A program made the translations under genes and the position numbers. Below are positions 36,596-44,304 of a stretch of 64,000 nt of DNA, one piece after another (the stretch's first letter is position 1; every line of letters starts with the position of its first letter). The notes below the pieces were generated by a model. It saw only the letters and a program-made list of their open reading frames with translations, was not told the origin of the DNA and did no database searches. Origin of the DNA: Veillonellaceae bacterium (GTDB taxonomy: Bacteria; Bacillota_C; Negativicutes; UBA1444). The stretch is from positions 1 to 64,000 of the forward strand of contig JAAZNU010000039.1 of assembly GCA_012798135.1 (NCBI GenBank). The letters run 5' to 3'.

Positions 36596-36691
36596 TTAAT
36601 ATTGGCAGGTGTTGATATTGTGGTAACGTTGCAGAAGTTTTTCCAGCAACATTTCCAGATGGGTATAGGCGTTTAATGTGTTTTGGTCCAT
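36596..36691 (-). CDS. 31-residue leucine-rich microprotein
   Basis: The ATG at 36691 is preceded by AAGGAGG eight bases upstream, which makes translation very likely. The peptide is a single amphipathic helix (L-E-M-L-L-E-K-L-L-Q-R-Y in the middle) with a cysteine near its end. An in-frame start further upstream would give 63 residues but has no binding site. It is the first gene of a two-gene unit with the zinc-ribbon protein. No family is recognised. Confidence 0.65.
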   Translation of the reverse strand: MDQNTLNAYTHLEMLLEKLLQRYHNINTCQY

Positions 36692-36749
36692 GGCGAGCCC
36701 TCCTTGAGTATAAACATATATTTCCGCTAACTTTAGTGTACTTCTCTTG

Positions 36750-36777
36750 AGATTATGTGTAAAATGAATAGTATCAA
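36750..36777 (-). promoter_or_regulatory. Possible promoter of the micro-operon
   Basis: On the minus strand, TTGATA (36777-36772) and TAATCT (36755-36750) are separated by 16 bases, about 50 bases before the 31-residue gene. It lies in the divergent region shared with the LysR gene, which might bind here. Confidence 0.45.
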
Positions 36778-36812
36778 TAACGTACATTCTTATTGTCTAT
36801 AATGGAGGCGCT

Positions 36813-37754
36813 ATGGAGATCCGGCATTTGCTTTATTTTACGGAGGTGGCCCGGCGGCACAGTTTTTCGGTGGCAGCCGAAGCTTTGTATGTCACACAGC
36901 CGACCATCAGTAAAATGGTGCAGAATTTAGAAGACGAATTGGGTGTTTTTTTATTTAACCGTGCGGGCAAAAAGGTGGAGCTGACCGATGCCGGGCGTGC
37001 GATTTTAAAGCCGGCGCAGGATATCGTGAAAGCATTCCAGAATTTAAGCACGGAATTAGACGAAGTGGCGCATCTGCGAACCGGCAATATCCGGATCGGC
37101 ATGCCGCCCATGGCGGGAGTCGGCTATTTTTCGCAGATTGCCGGTGGTTTCAGTAAAAAATATCCCCAAATATCGATCCAGTGGCTCGAATTCGGCTCCA
37201 AATGGGTAGAACAGGGATTGTTGGCCGGGGAAGTGGATTTGGGTATTATTCAGTTACCCTTGCATGATGACCGCTTTGAAATTTTCGAATTTGTTTGCGA
37301 ACCGGTAGTGGCGATAGTCGGGCCTGGACACAAATTTTTCAAGCAACGGACCGTAAACCTGCAAGACTTGTCCAATGATAAATTCATCCTGTTTCGGGAA
37401 GATTTCGCTCTCCACGATCAAATTCTCGAACAGTGCCGTCGGCTTGGATTTTCACCACAAATAGCCGCTCAGAGCTCCCAATGGGATTTTATTGTCGGCA
37501 TGGTGGAAGAAAACCTGGGGATTGGGTTTCTGCCGGAAAATGTCTGGCGGCGCAATTCCCGGAAACAAGTTCAGATGCTGAAACTTGAGGGTTGTCCGTT
37601 GTGCTGGAATTTGGCGGTGATCTGGGAAAAAAACCGTCATCTGTCCTTTGCCGCCCGCCAGTGGCTGGCGTTCGCCCAAACCGCGCTGCAAGGTAATTCA
37701 CCGCAAAATTCCGCAACAAAGGAGAAACGAAATGATCGAGAAGCCAATAACTAG
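36813..37754 (+). CDS. LysR family transcriptional regulator
   Basis: A 313-residue LysR protein. The helix-turn-helix region contains S-V-A-A-E-A-L-Y-V-T-Q-P-T-I-S-K-M-V, followed by the effector domain from about 90 (I-R-I-G-M-P-P-M-A-G). It resembles the CidR/YwbI-type branch by eye, but the effector is unknown. GGAGG lies seven bases before the ATG. Its last 23 bases overlap recG. Divergent from the micro-operon, which is a possible target. Confidence 0.88.
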   Translation: MEIRHLLYFTEVARRHSFSVAAEALYVTQPTISKMVQNLEDELGVFLFNRAGKKVELTDAGRAILKPAQDIVKAFQNLSTELDEVAHLRTGNIRIGMPPMAGVGYFSQIAGGFSKKYPQISIQWLEFGSKWVEQGLLAGEVDLGIIQLPLHDDRFEIFEFVCEPVVAIVGPGHKFFKQRTVNLQDLSNDKFILFREDFALHDQILEQCRRLGFSPQIAAQSSQWDFIVGMVEENLGIGFLPENVWRRNSRKQVQMLKLEGCPLCWNLAVIWEKNRHLSFAARQWLAFAQTALQGNSPQNSATKEKRNDREANN

Positions 37755-39774
37755 CCTCAAGGGGGTAGGCGAAGCACTGGCGATTCGTTTTCAACGGCTA
37801 GGAATTCATCATGTCAACGATTTGATTGAACATTTTCCACAACGCTATGAAGACCGGAGTTGTCTGTTAACAATCAACCAATTATGCCATGGTGTTTTTG
37901 CTTCGTTTTCGGCCACAGTCGAAAAGGGCGACGTCCAGCGGGTTCGGGGAAAAACAATTTCCCGTCTGTGGGTTCGGGACGAAACCGGCGTAGCTGTGTT
38001 GATCTGGTTTAACCAACCTTATCGGGCAACCGCCTGGAAACGCGGTACGAAAGTTATCGTTTACGGTAAGGTCAACCGGTTTCGGGAACTGTTGCAGGTG
38101 GAATCGCCGGAGGTAGATTTGGCTGACGCCGCCGAACTGCTCAATTCGACAAGGATTGTGCCGATCTATCCGTTGACGCAAGGGCTGGGAGCAAGAACCC
38201 TGCGCAAGCTGATCGCCGGCGCATTGCACGCCGAACAACCGTTGAGCGAAACCTTGCCGGCCACGATTCGGCAAAAGTATCACTTGCTGGACCGGGACAG
38301 GGCTTTTCAGGAGATTCATTTCCCGACCGACTGGGCGGCCATGCAGGCGGCGAAACGTCGTATCGTTTTCGAAGAACTCTTTTATTTGCAGTGCGCCTTG
38401 GCCTTTCTGCGACATCAGCGACTGGACGACCGACGCAGTGTGCGTCACTCCCCGGACGGCGCCGTGGTACAACAGCTGCAGGCGCAACTGCCGTTCGGAT
38501 TGACGAAAGATCAACAGACGGCTTATGAAGAGATTGCCGGGGATATGGAATCAACCCGGCCGATGCTGCGGCTGCTGCAGGGAGATGTGGGCTCCGGCAA
38601 AACCGCCGTTGCCGTGCTTGCTCTCGCCAAAACAATCGAAAACGGCCTGCAGGGCGTATTGATGGCGCCGACCGAAATATTGGCGGAACAGCATTATGCC
38701 ACTATCGCGCCGTTGTTCAGGCGCCTCGGCCTCGCAACTGCATTGCTGACCGGCCACATCAAAGGTGGTCAGCGTCGTGAACTGCTGCAGTCACTACAAA
38801 CCGGCTCGATCCATTTATTGATCGGCACCCACGCCCTGTTGCAGCCGGACGTCGTATTTCAAAAACTGGGCCTGGTAGTGACGGACGAACAGCATCGTTT
38901 CGGAGTGGGGCAGCGGGCGATGCTGCAGGAAAAAGGCGAGGTACCGCATACCCTGGTAATGTCAGCCACGCCGATTCCCCGTACAATGGCCCTGACTTTA
39001 TATGGCGATATGGATGTGTCGGTAATCCGGCAGTTGCCGCCGGGCCGCCAGCCGATTACCACGGCGATCAGGTCGGGGCAAGCGGCGCGGGAAAAAGTTT
39101 ACAAATTTCTCGTGACGGAAGCAGCTGCCGGACGTCAGGGATATGTTGTTTGCCCCTTGGTGGAGGATTCCGACAAACTTTCCGCGCAGTCGGCTACCGA
39201 AGTGTTTCGGGAATTGACGTCGACATTTTTGCGTGGCATCCGTTGCGGCTTATTGCATGGACGTATGAATGCCGTGGATAAAGAAAACGTGATGCGCGAT
39301 TTTGCCGAAGGCAGAATTTCCGTTTTGATTGCAACAACCGTGATCGAAGTCGGCATTAATGTTCCCAAGGCCACGATGATGATTATCGAGGACGCCGACC
39401 GCTTTGGCTTGGCCCAATTGCACCAACTGCGCGGCCGGGTCGGCAGGGGCAGTGAGCGATCTTTTTGCGTCCTGCTCCACGATGACGACGTTTCCGTGAT
39501 TCCGGAACGCCTGAAGGTGCTGGCGGAAACTAACGACGGTTTTGTTGTGGCGGAAAAGGACTTATTGCTGCGGGGTCCGGGACAATTCCTCGGCTATCGG
39601 CAGCATGGTCTGCCGGAAATGAAAATGGCAAACCTGGCCGATGATTGCGATATATTGGACGAAGCCCGCCAAGCCGCTCTCGAAGCGATGAATCGCCGGA
39701 TTGGTACGGATGAAATCTTACCGCTTTTGCAGCAGCGCTTCGACAGATTTTTTGGCGTTCTGTTCGCCGGGTGA
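37732..39774 (+). CDS. recG: ATP-dependent DNA helicase RecG
   Basis: Branch-migrating helicase for fork reversal and recombination. The 680-residue protein has an N-terminal wedge/OB domain, Walker A G-D-V-G-S-G-K-T near 285, a D-E-Q-H box, S-A-T-P-I-P-R-T motif III and Q-L-R-G-R-V-G-R-G motif VI. The ATG at 37732 is chosen because GGAGAAACGAA precedes it and it matches the usual N-terminus; it lies inside the LysR gene. Confidence 0.96.
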   Translation: MIEKPITSLKGVGEALAIRFQRLGIHHVNDLIEHFPQRYEDRSCLLTINQLCHGVFASFSATVEKGDVQRVRGKTISRLWVRDETGVAVLIWFNQPYRATAWKRGTKVIVYGKVNRFRELLQVESPEVDLADAAELLNSTRIVPIYPLTQGLGARTLRKLIAGALHAEQPLSETLPATIRQKYHLLDRDRAFQEIHFPTDWAAMQAAKRRIVFEELFYLQCALAFLRHQRLDDRRSVRHSPDGAVVQQLQAQLPFGLTKDQQTAYEEIAGDMESTRPMLRLLQGDVGSGKTAVAVLALAKTIENGLQGVLMAPTEILAEQHYATIAPLFRRLGLATALLTGHIKGGQRRELLQSLQTGSIHLLIGTHALLQPDVVFQKLGLVVTDEQHRFGVGQRAMLQEKGEVPHTLVMSATPIPRTMALTLYGDMDVSVIRQLPPGRQPITTAIRSGQAAREKVYKFLVTEAAAGRQGYVVCPLVEDSDKLSAQSATEVFRELTSTFLRGIRCGLLHGRMNAVDKENVMRDFAEGRISVLIATTVIEVGINVPKATMMIIEDADRFGLAQLHQLRGRVGRGSERSFCVLLHDDDVSVIPERLKVLAETNDGFVVAEKDLLLRGPGQFLGYRQHGLPEMKMANLADDCDILDEARQAALEAMNRRIGTDEILPLLQQRFDRFFGVLFAG

Positions 39775-39850
39775 AGGGATATGGCGGACAATGGAGAATA
39801 ATTTAATGCATAAGTTAAACACCAACTCATTTTGAAGGAGGAAACACACA

Positions 39851-40036
39851 ATGCCCATCGTTCAGATCGATCTTCTGGAAGGACGGACAGTGGATCAAAA
39901 GCGGGCCATGGTGGCCAAGGTGACCCAAGCGATCCAGGAAACCGCCAATTGCCCTGCCGATGCCGTAACGATCATTATCCGTGAAATGCCGCCCGCACAT
40001 TTAGGAAAAGGTGGCAAGCTCCGTTCCGACGTGTAA
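39851..40036 (+). CDS. 4-oxalocrotonate tautomerase family protein
   Basis: A 61-residue small tautomerase. After removal of methionine the N-terminal proline (M-P-I-V-Q-I) is the catalytic base. Arg residues at the expected positions (R-T-V-D-Q-K-R; I-I-I-R-E) are present. The substrate is unknown; stand-alone copies occur in many Firmicutes. GAAGGAGG lies ahead of the ATG. Confidence 0.88.
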   Translation: MPIVQIDLLEGRTVDQKRAMVAKVTQAIQETANCPADAVTIIIREMPPAHLGKGGKLRSDV

Positions 40037-40086
40037 GCGGCCGCACTGTTTTCCCAGGTATTCCCTAAAACCAGACAGAACCAAAA

Positions 40087-40112
40087 CAGGGGACCGGTTG
40101 AACGGTCCCCTG
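40087..40112 (+). other. Strong hairpin just before the CYTH-CHAD gene
   Basis: CAGGGGACCG / CGGTCCCCTG is a perfect 10-bp stem with a six-base loop, followed after 8 bases by the AGGAGG of the next gene. No T run follows, so it is either a weak terminator for the tautomerase gene or a 5' RNA element affecting translation or mRNA stability. Confidence 0.6.
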
Positions 40113-40134
40113 CGGGTTTCAGGAGGATGAATCG

Positions 40135-41745
40135 ATGCCGGATGGATCGGAACTGGAAATAAAGCTGGCGATATCCGATAATCATTTGTTTGATAACATA
40201 GTGGCCGATCCCGAAATACAAGCCATGGCGGCCGACAACAAACCGGTTTCCCGTTCCTTTGAGGCCGTATATTTTGATACCCGGCAATTTTTGTTGCAAA
40301 ACAACGGCTATTCCTATCGTATCCGGCAGGAAGGCGAGGAGTGGGTAGCCACTGTCAAAAGCGACCTGTCGACCAGCGGTGGGCTATCGGAGCGGGAGGA
40401 ATGGAACGAAAAAGTTACCGGTCCGGCTCCTTCGCTAAAGCCTTTCAGCGGAACCCATGTCGGCGATCGGTTGGCGTTGTTGATGGGCAATGAAAAGTTG
40501 CAACCGCTGTTTTCCACCCGATTTAGCCGAACCAGTTTGCCGTTGCGGACTGCCGATGGAACACGGGTCGAACTGGCGTTGGACCGTGGTACGATCTGGA
40601 GTGGGGTTTCCGGTATTCCCATCAGTGAATTGGAGCTCGAATTATTGGAGGGATCCGCTGGCGAACTGCTGAAACTTGCCGCCTGGTTCGTTTCCCGTTG
40701 GCATTTGTCACCGGAACCGAAAAGCAAATATGCCCGTGGTCTGGAACTGCTTCAACTCTCTAATCCGGATTGGAAAATCGCTCCACAGCCATCAATTCGC
40801 GAAAGAATTTCTTCCCCCGAGCCGTTGTTGCTGCTAAATGCTCAAATCAAAGGCCTGTTCGCAGCGCAGGCGGCTGTCGCGGCAACGGCTACCCCGGACA
40901 ATATTCGGGAACTGCGGATTCAATTCCGGCGTCTGCGATCATTGCTGAAATTTTTCCAACCCCATTATCCCAAAGATTCTGCCCTGCAAGTTCAGCAAGA
41001 CCGGTTGCGTCAATGGGGAATATTGTTGGGGCAGGTGCGCGACCTGGATGTACTGACCGGGTCATGGCTGAAGTTCACCGATAAATTTTATTCATTATTC
41101 TCCCCGGATGAACAGTGGTTGCTTCAAATCAAGGAACGACGGGATTTTCTGACCGAGCAGATTGTATATCGTATTCGGCAAGGCGCTTTGACGCAGCTCC
41201 TGTTAGAATTGCAAGGAGGCCTGTATTACGAAGAGGAGCGTCGCCAAGCCGATGGCGCCGAAGTAAAGGTCAACCTGTTTGTGCAAAAATCTTTGACGCA
41301 GATTTTGAAGGAATTGCGGGATGACCTGCGGGATCCTCCGGGCCTGGAAAGCATCAAACGCCTGCACCAACTGCGCATTCGGATCAAACGGTTGCGCTAC
41401 ATCCAGGACGCGCTCAACGCCATTCCCCAATATCAGGATGATGATTTCGCCGTTGCCCTGAAAAAATTGCAGGGACAACTGGGAAAAATTCATGATGCCT
41501 ACCAAATCAAAAGCCTGCTTGATTCCGTCGAAGCAGGCAAGGGGACCGACCGGTTCTTATTGGAGAAAGAATTGTTCATCAGTTGGCGAACGCGCGATCT
41601 GCTTGGCTATTACGCCGAACTGCCCAAAACATTGGAAGCCTTTCGTCAGCTGGCAAAGGTGCAGTTACGCACGATAGCGGCGCTGCGGAGCAACCGGGGG
41701 GCAAAGTCGGGCCAAAATGCCGGCTCGCATGAACCAGGCCAGTGA
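40135..41745 (+). CDS. CYTH and CHAD domain protein (polyphosphate-associated)
   Basis: A 536-residue fusion. The N-terminal CYTH (triphosphate tunnel) domain, about residues 4-200, starts with the E-L-E-I-K-L signature and has alternating acidic/basic strands. The CHAD domain, about 225-510, is all helical with conserved basic positions (I-R-E-L-R-I-Q-F-R-R-L-R; H-Q-L-R-I-R-I-K-R-L-R). CHAD domains bind polyphosphate; CYTH domains hydrolyse or bind triphosphates. The next three genes, facing it, are sixA, ppk and ppx, which supports a role in polyphosphate. Its last 81 bases overlap the end of sixA on the other strand. Confidence 0.92.
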   Translation: MPDGSELEIKLAISDNHLFDNIVADPEIQAMAADNKPVSRSFEAVYFDTRQFLLQNNGYSYRIRQEGEEWVATVKSDLSTSGGLSEREEWNEKVTGPAPSLKPFSGTHVGDRLALLMGNEKLQPLFSTRFSRTSLPLRTADGTRVELALDRGTIWSGVSGIPISELELELLEGSAGELLKLAAWFVSRWHLSPEPKSKYARGLELLQLSNPDWKIAPQPSIRERISSPEPLLLLNAQIKGLFAAQAAVAATATPDNIRELRIQFRRLRSLLKFFQPHYPKDSALQVQQDRLRQWGILLGQVRDLDVLTGSWLKFTDKFYSLFSPDEQWLLQIKERRDFLTEQIVYRIRQGALTQLLLELQGGLYYEEERRQADGAEVKVNLFVQKSLTQILKELRDDLRDPPGLESIKRLHQLRIRIKRLRYIQDALNAIPQYQDDDFAVALKKLQGQLGKIHDAYQIKSLLDSVEAGKGTDRFLLEKELFISWRTRDLLGYYAELPKTLEAFRQLAKVQLRTIAALRSNRGAKSGQNAGSHEPGQ

Positions 41746-42180
41746 ACCGGCAGACTGTTCCGGCGTTTCAAGCAGGATCGACGCCGCGCTGGCCGGACGG
41801 AAAGAGATGGCGGCCCCGCTGAGTTTTTCCGTCCATTCGCTGAGCAACGGTTCGTGGCCGACAACCACGAGGACATCCAGATCGGCGATTGGGGCCCACT
41901 CTTGCTGTAAATCCGCCAAAACTCCATTGGCAATGGCGTCCATCACTTGCACCTTGATTTTTTTGCCAAACTCCATTCTTACCAGTTCCGCCGTTTGCAA
42001 GGCTCGTTTTACCGGGCTGGACCATATTTGCACATTTCGGCCGTCATACAGGCAGTGCGCCATCCCATGCGCTGCCTGTTTTACTTTTTTTCGGCCTACG
42101 GAAGTGAGCTCCCGTTCAAAATCCGGTTTTGCGTCCGAACGAGGTTCGGCCTTGCCATGCCGCATAAAAATCAGTTCCAT
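41665..42180 (-). CDS. sixA: SixA-like histidine phosphatase
   Basis: A 171-residue phosphoglycerate-mutase-fold phosphatase with the catalytic M-R-H-G-K-A-E motif at residue 6 and a second histidine in V-V-V-G-H-E-P. It resembles SixA, which removes phosphate from phosphohistidine. It starts nine bases after ppk and so belongs to the ppx-ppk-sixA operon. The C-terminus overlaps the convergent CYTH-CHAD gene. Confidence 0.9.
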   Translation of the reverse strand: MELIFMRHGKAEPRSDAKPDFERELTSVGRKKVKQAAHGMAHCLYDGRNVQIWSSPVKRALQTAELVRMEFGKKIKVQVMDAIANGVLADLQQEWAPIADLDVLVVVGHEPLLSEWTEKLSGAAISFRPASAASILLETPEQSAGSLAWFMRAGILARLCPPVAPQRRYRA

Positions 42181-42189
42181 GGTTCAAAG

Positions 42190-44304
42190 TTACCCCCCCA
42201 TTTGTTGTTCGGTCAGCTGGTTCAACGGAACCAGCGGCCAGGAGGCGGGAACCGCGTCGGCGGCATTATCATGGGCGCGCTTTACCAATTCCTCCTGGGC
42301 GTTGATTTTCAGTTTTCTGTTCAGCTTACGGCGCCGATAGGATCCGTCGGATCGCATTTCGTGCGCTTTCTGGTTATCGGCAAGCAGAAGCTCCAGGTTA
42401 CCAAAAATTCGGTCCCGTTGGCTTTCATTTTCCACCGGGAAAAACAATTCGACTCGATTGTTTAGATTACGAGGCATCCAGTCTGCACTGGACAGGAAAC
42501 ACTTTTGCTCCCCGCCGCCACTGAAATAAAAAATCCGGCTATGTTCCAGAAATCGGCCGACAATGCTGCGGACAGTTATATTGGCGCTTACACCGGGTAA
42601 TCCTGGCCGCAGGGCGCAAATGCCCCTTACGACCAGATCGATCCGGACACCGGCTTCGGAAGCTTCATACAACTGCATGATAATCTTCTGATCAACCAAC
42701 GAATTCATCTTGGCGATAATCCGGGCAGGTTTGCCATCCCGTGCAATTTGAATTTCCTGATCGATCAGATCCACGATCCGGTCGCGCAACCCCAGGGGCG
42801 AGACCGCGATTTTATTCCAGACCGGCGGATCCGAATAACCGGTCAGAACGTTAAAAAAGCCGGAGGCATCCGCCCCCAACTGGTCGTTAGCCGTAAACAG
42901 ACCCATGTCGGTGTAGACGCGGGCCGTTGCATCATTGTAATTGCCGGTTCCCATATGTACATAGCGCCGGATGCCGCCATCCTCCCGCCGAACGACCAGA
43001 CACATTTTTGCGTGGGTCTTGAGTCCGACTAGGCCGTATATAACATGACAGCCCGATTCTTCCAGGCGTCGGGCCCACAATATATTGTTTTCTTCATCAA
43101 ACCGAGCCATAATTTCTACCACCACGGTCACTTGCTTGCCGTTTTCCGCCGCCTGGGCCAACGCCCGGACAATGGGGGAATTGCCGCTGACACGATATAA
43201 GGTTTGCTTGATTGCCAAAACATCAGGGTCGTCAGCCGCCTGCCGCACGAACTCAATCACCGGCCGAAACGACTCGTACGGGTGGTGCAACAGAATATCG
43301 CGTTCCCGGATCGCATCGAACAAATTATCCTGGTGCAACAAATCCAGCGGCCGTTGAGGCTGCAAAGGTGCATGCCGCAAATGATCCATGCCGGATATGT
43401 CGGCAAATTTGTTAAAACAGGTCAAATCCAGCGGACCATTGATTTCATACAAATCCTCGTCAGAAATTCGCAGTTCGGTCAGCAGAAATTTTTTCAAAGA
43501 TTTGTTATTGGTTGCACCAATTTCCAGACGAACTGCCCGGCCACGTTTGCGTTGACGCAAAGATCGCTCCACTTCCAGCAACAAATCGTCGGCTTCTTCT
43601 TCATCGATGAGAAAATCGGCGTTGCGGGTAATTCGAAACGGCACCACATTTTTTATTTGGAAACCGTGAAACAGTTTACGGCAATAGATCCGGATCACAT
43701 CTTCCAAAAACACAAAACTGCGTTTTCCTTTTTCCACCGGGATTTCCAGGAGCCGTGGCAGGACCGCGGGAACCTGGACGACTGCAACATTTGCTTCGCC
43801 GGTTTTGTTCAGAATCGTCACGCCAAGATTCAGGCTTCGGTTGGCCAAAAAAGGGAAGGGGTGACTTGCGTCAACCGCCAATGGAGTCAGAACCGGCGCC
43901 ACTATATTCTCAAAATATTTGCGCAACCACTCGGCAGCAACCGTCGCCAAATTATCCGCGCTCAAAAACTGAATTTGTTCCGTTGCCATTTCGCGCCGCA
44001 GCTCTTTGAGAAGGCGATATTGTTGTTTTACCTGTCTATGAGCGGATTTGGCGATTTCCGACAGTTGTCGGGACGCCGACATTCCGGCGGCATCCACCCA
44101 GTCGCGGGATTCTTCCTGCTGGTTTTTTAAAGCGCCGACCCGGACCATGAAAAACTCGTCCAGATTGGAACTGGTAATTGCAATAAATTTTAATCTTTCC
44201 AGTAAAGGACTACTCGGCGCTGACGCTTCCGCCAGAACTCTTTCGTTGAATTTCAGCCAGCTCAATTCTCGATTCAGAAAATATTCCGGTTTATCAAAGT
44301 CCAT
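42190..44304 (-). CDS. ppk: Polyphosphate kinase PPK1
   Basis: Reversibly makes polyphosphate from ATP. The 704-residue protein has the four-domain PPK1 layout: N-R-E-L-S-W-L-K-F-N-E-R-V at the start, E-N-N-I-L-W-A-R-R-L-E and the phosphorylated histidine in G-L-K-T-H-A-K-M. GGAGG precedes the ATG at 44304. It overlaps the end of the ppx gene by eleven bases and is followed by sixA. Confidence 0.96.
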   Translation of the reverse strand: MDFDKPEYFLNRELSWLKFNERVLAEASAPSSPLLERLKFIAITSSNLDEFFMVRVGALKNQQEESRDWVDAAGMSASRQLSEIAKSAHRQVKQQYRLLKELRREMATEQIQFLSADNLATVAAEWLRKYFENIVAPVLTPLAVDASHPFPFLANRSLNLGVTILNKTGEANVAVVQVPAVLPRLLEIPVEKGKRSFVFLEDVIRIYCRKLFHGFQIKNVVPFRITRNADFLIDEEEADDLLLEVERSLRQRKRGRAVRLEIGATNNKSLKKFLLTELRISDEDLYEINGPLDLTCFNKFADISGMDHLRHAPLQPQRPLDLLHQDNLFDAIRERDILLHHPYESFRPVIEFVRQAADDPDVLAIKQTLYRVSGNSPIVRALAQAAENGKQVTVVVEIMARFDEENNILWARRLEESGCHVIYGLVGLKTHAKMCLVVRREDGGIRRYVHMGTGNYNDATARVYTDMGLFTANDQLGADASGFFNVLTGYSDPPVWNKIAVSPLGLRDRIVDLIDQEIQIARDGKPARIIAKMNSLVDQKIIMQLYEASEAGVRIDLVVRGICALRPGLPGVSANITVRSIVGRFLEHSRIFYFSGGGEQKCFLSSADWMPRNLNNRVELFFPVENESQRDRIFGNLELLLADNQKAHEMRSDGSYRRRKLNRKLKINAQEELVKRAHDNAADAVPASWPLVPLNQLTEQQMGG

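Noticed and set aside
43204..44130. Long plus-strand frame (about 308 codons) opposite ppk
   Set aside because: Shadow of the ppk codons; no ribosome binding site and no recognisable domain.
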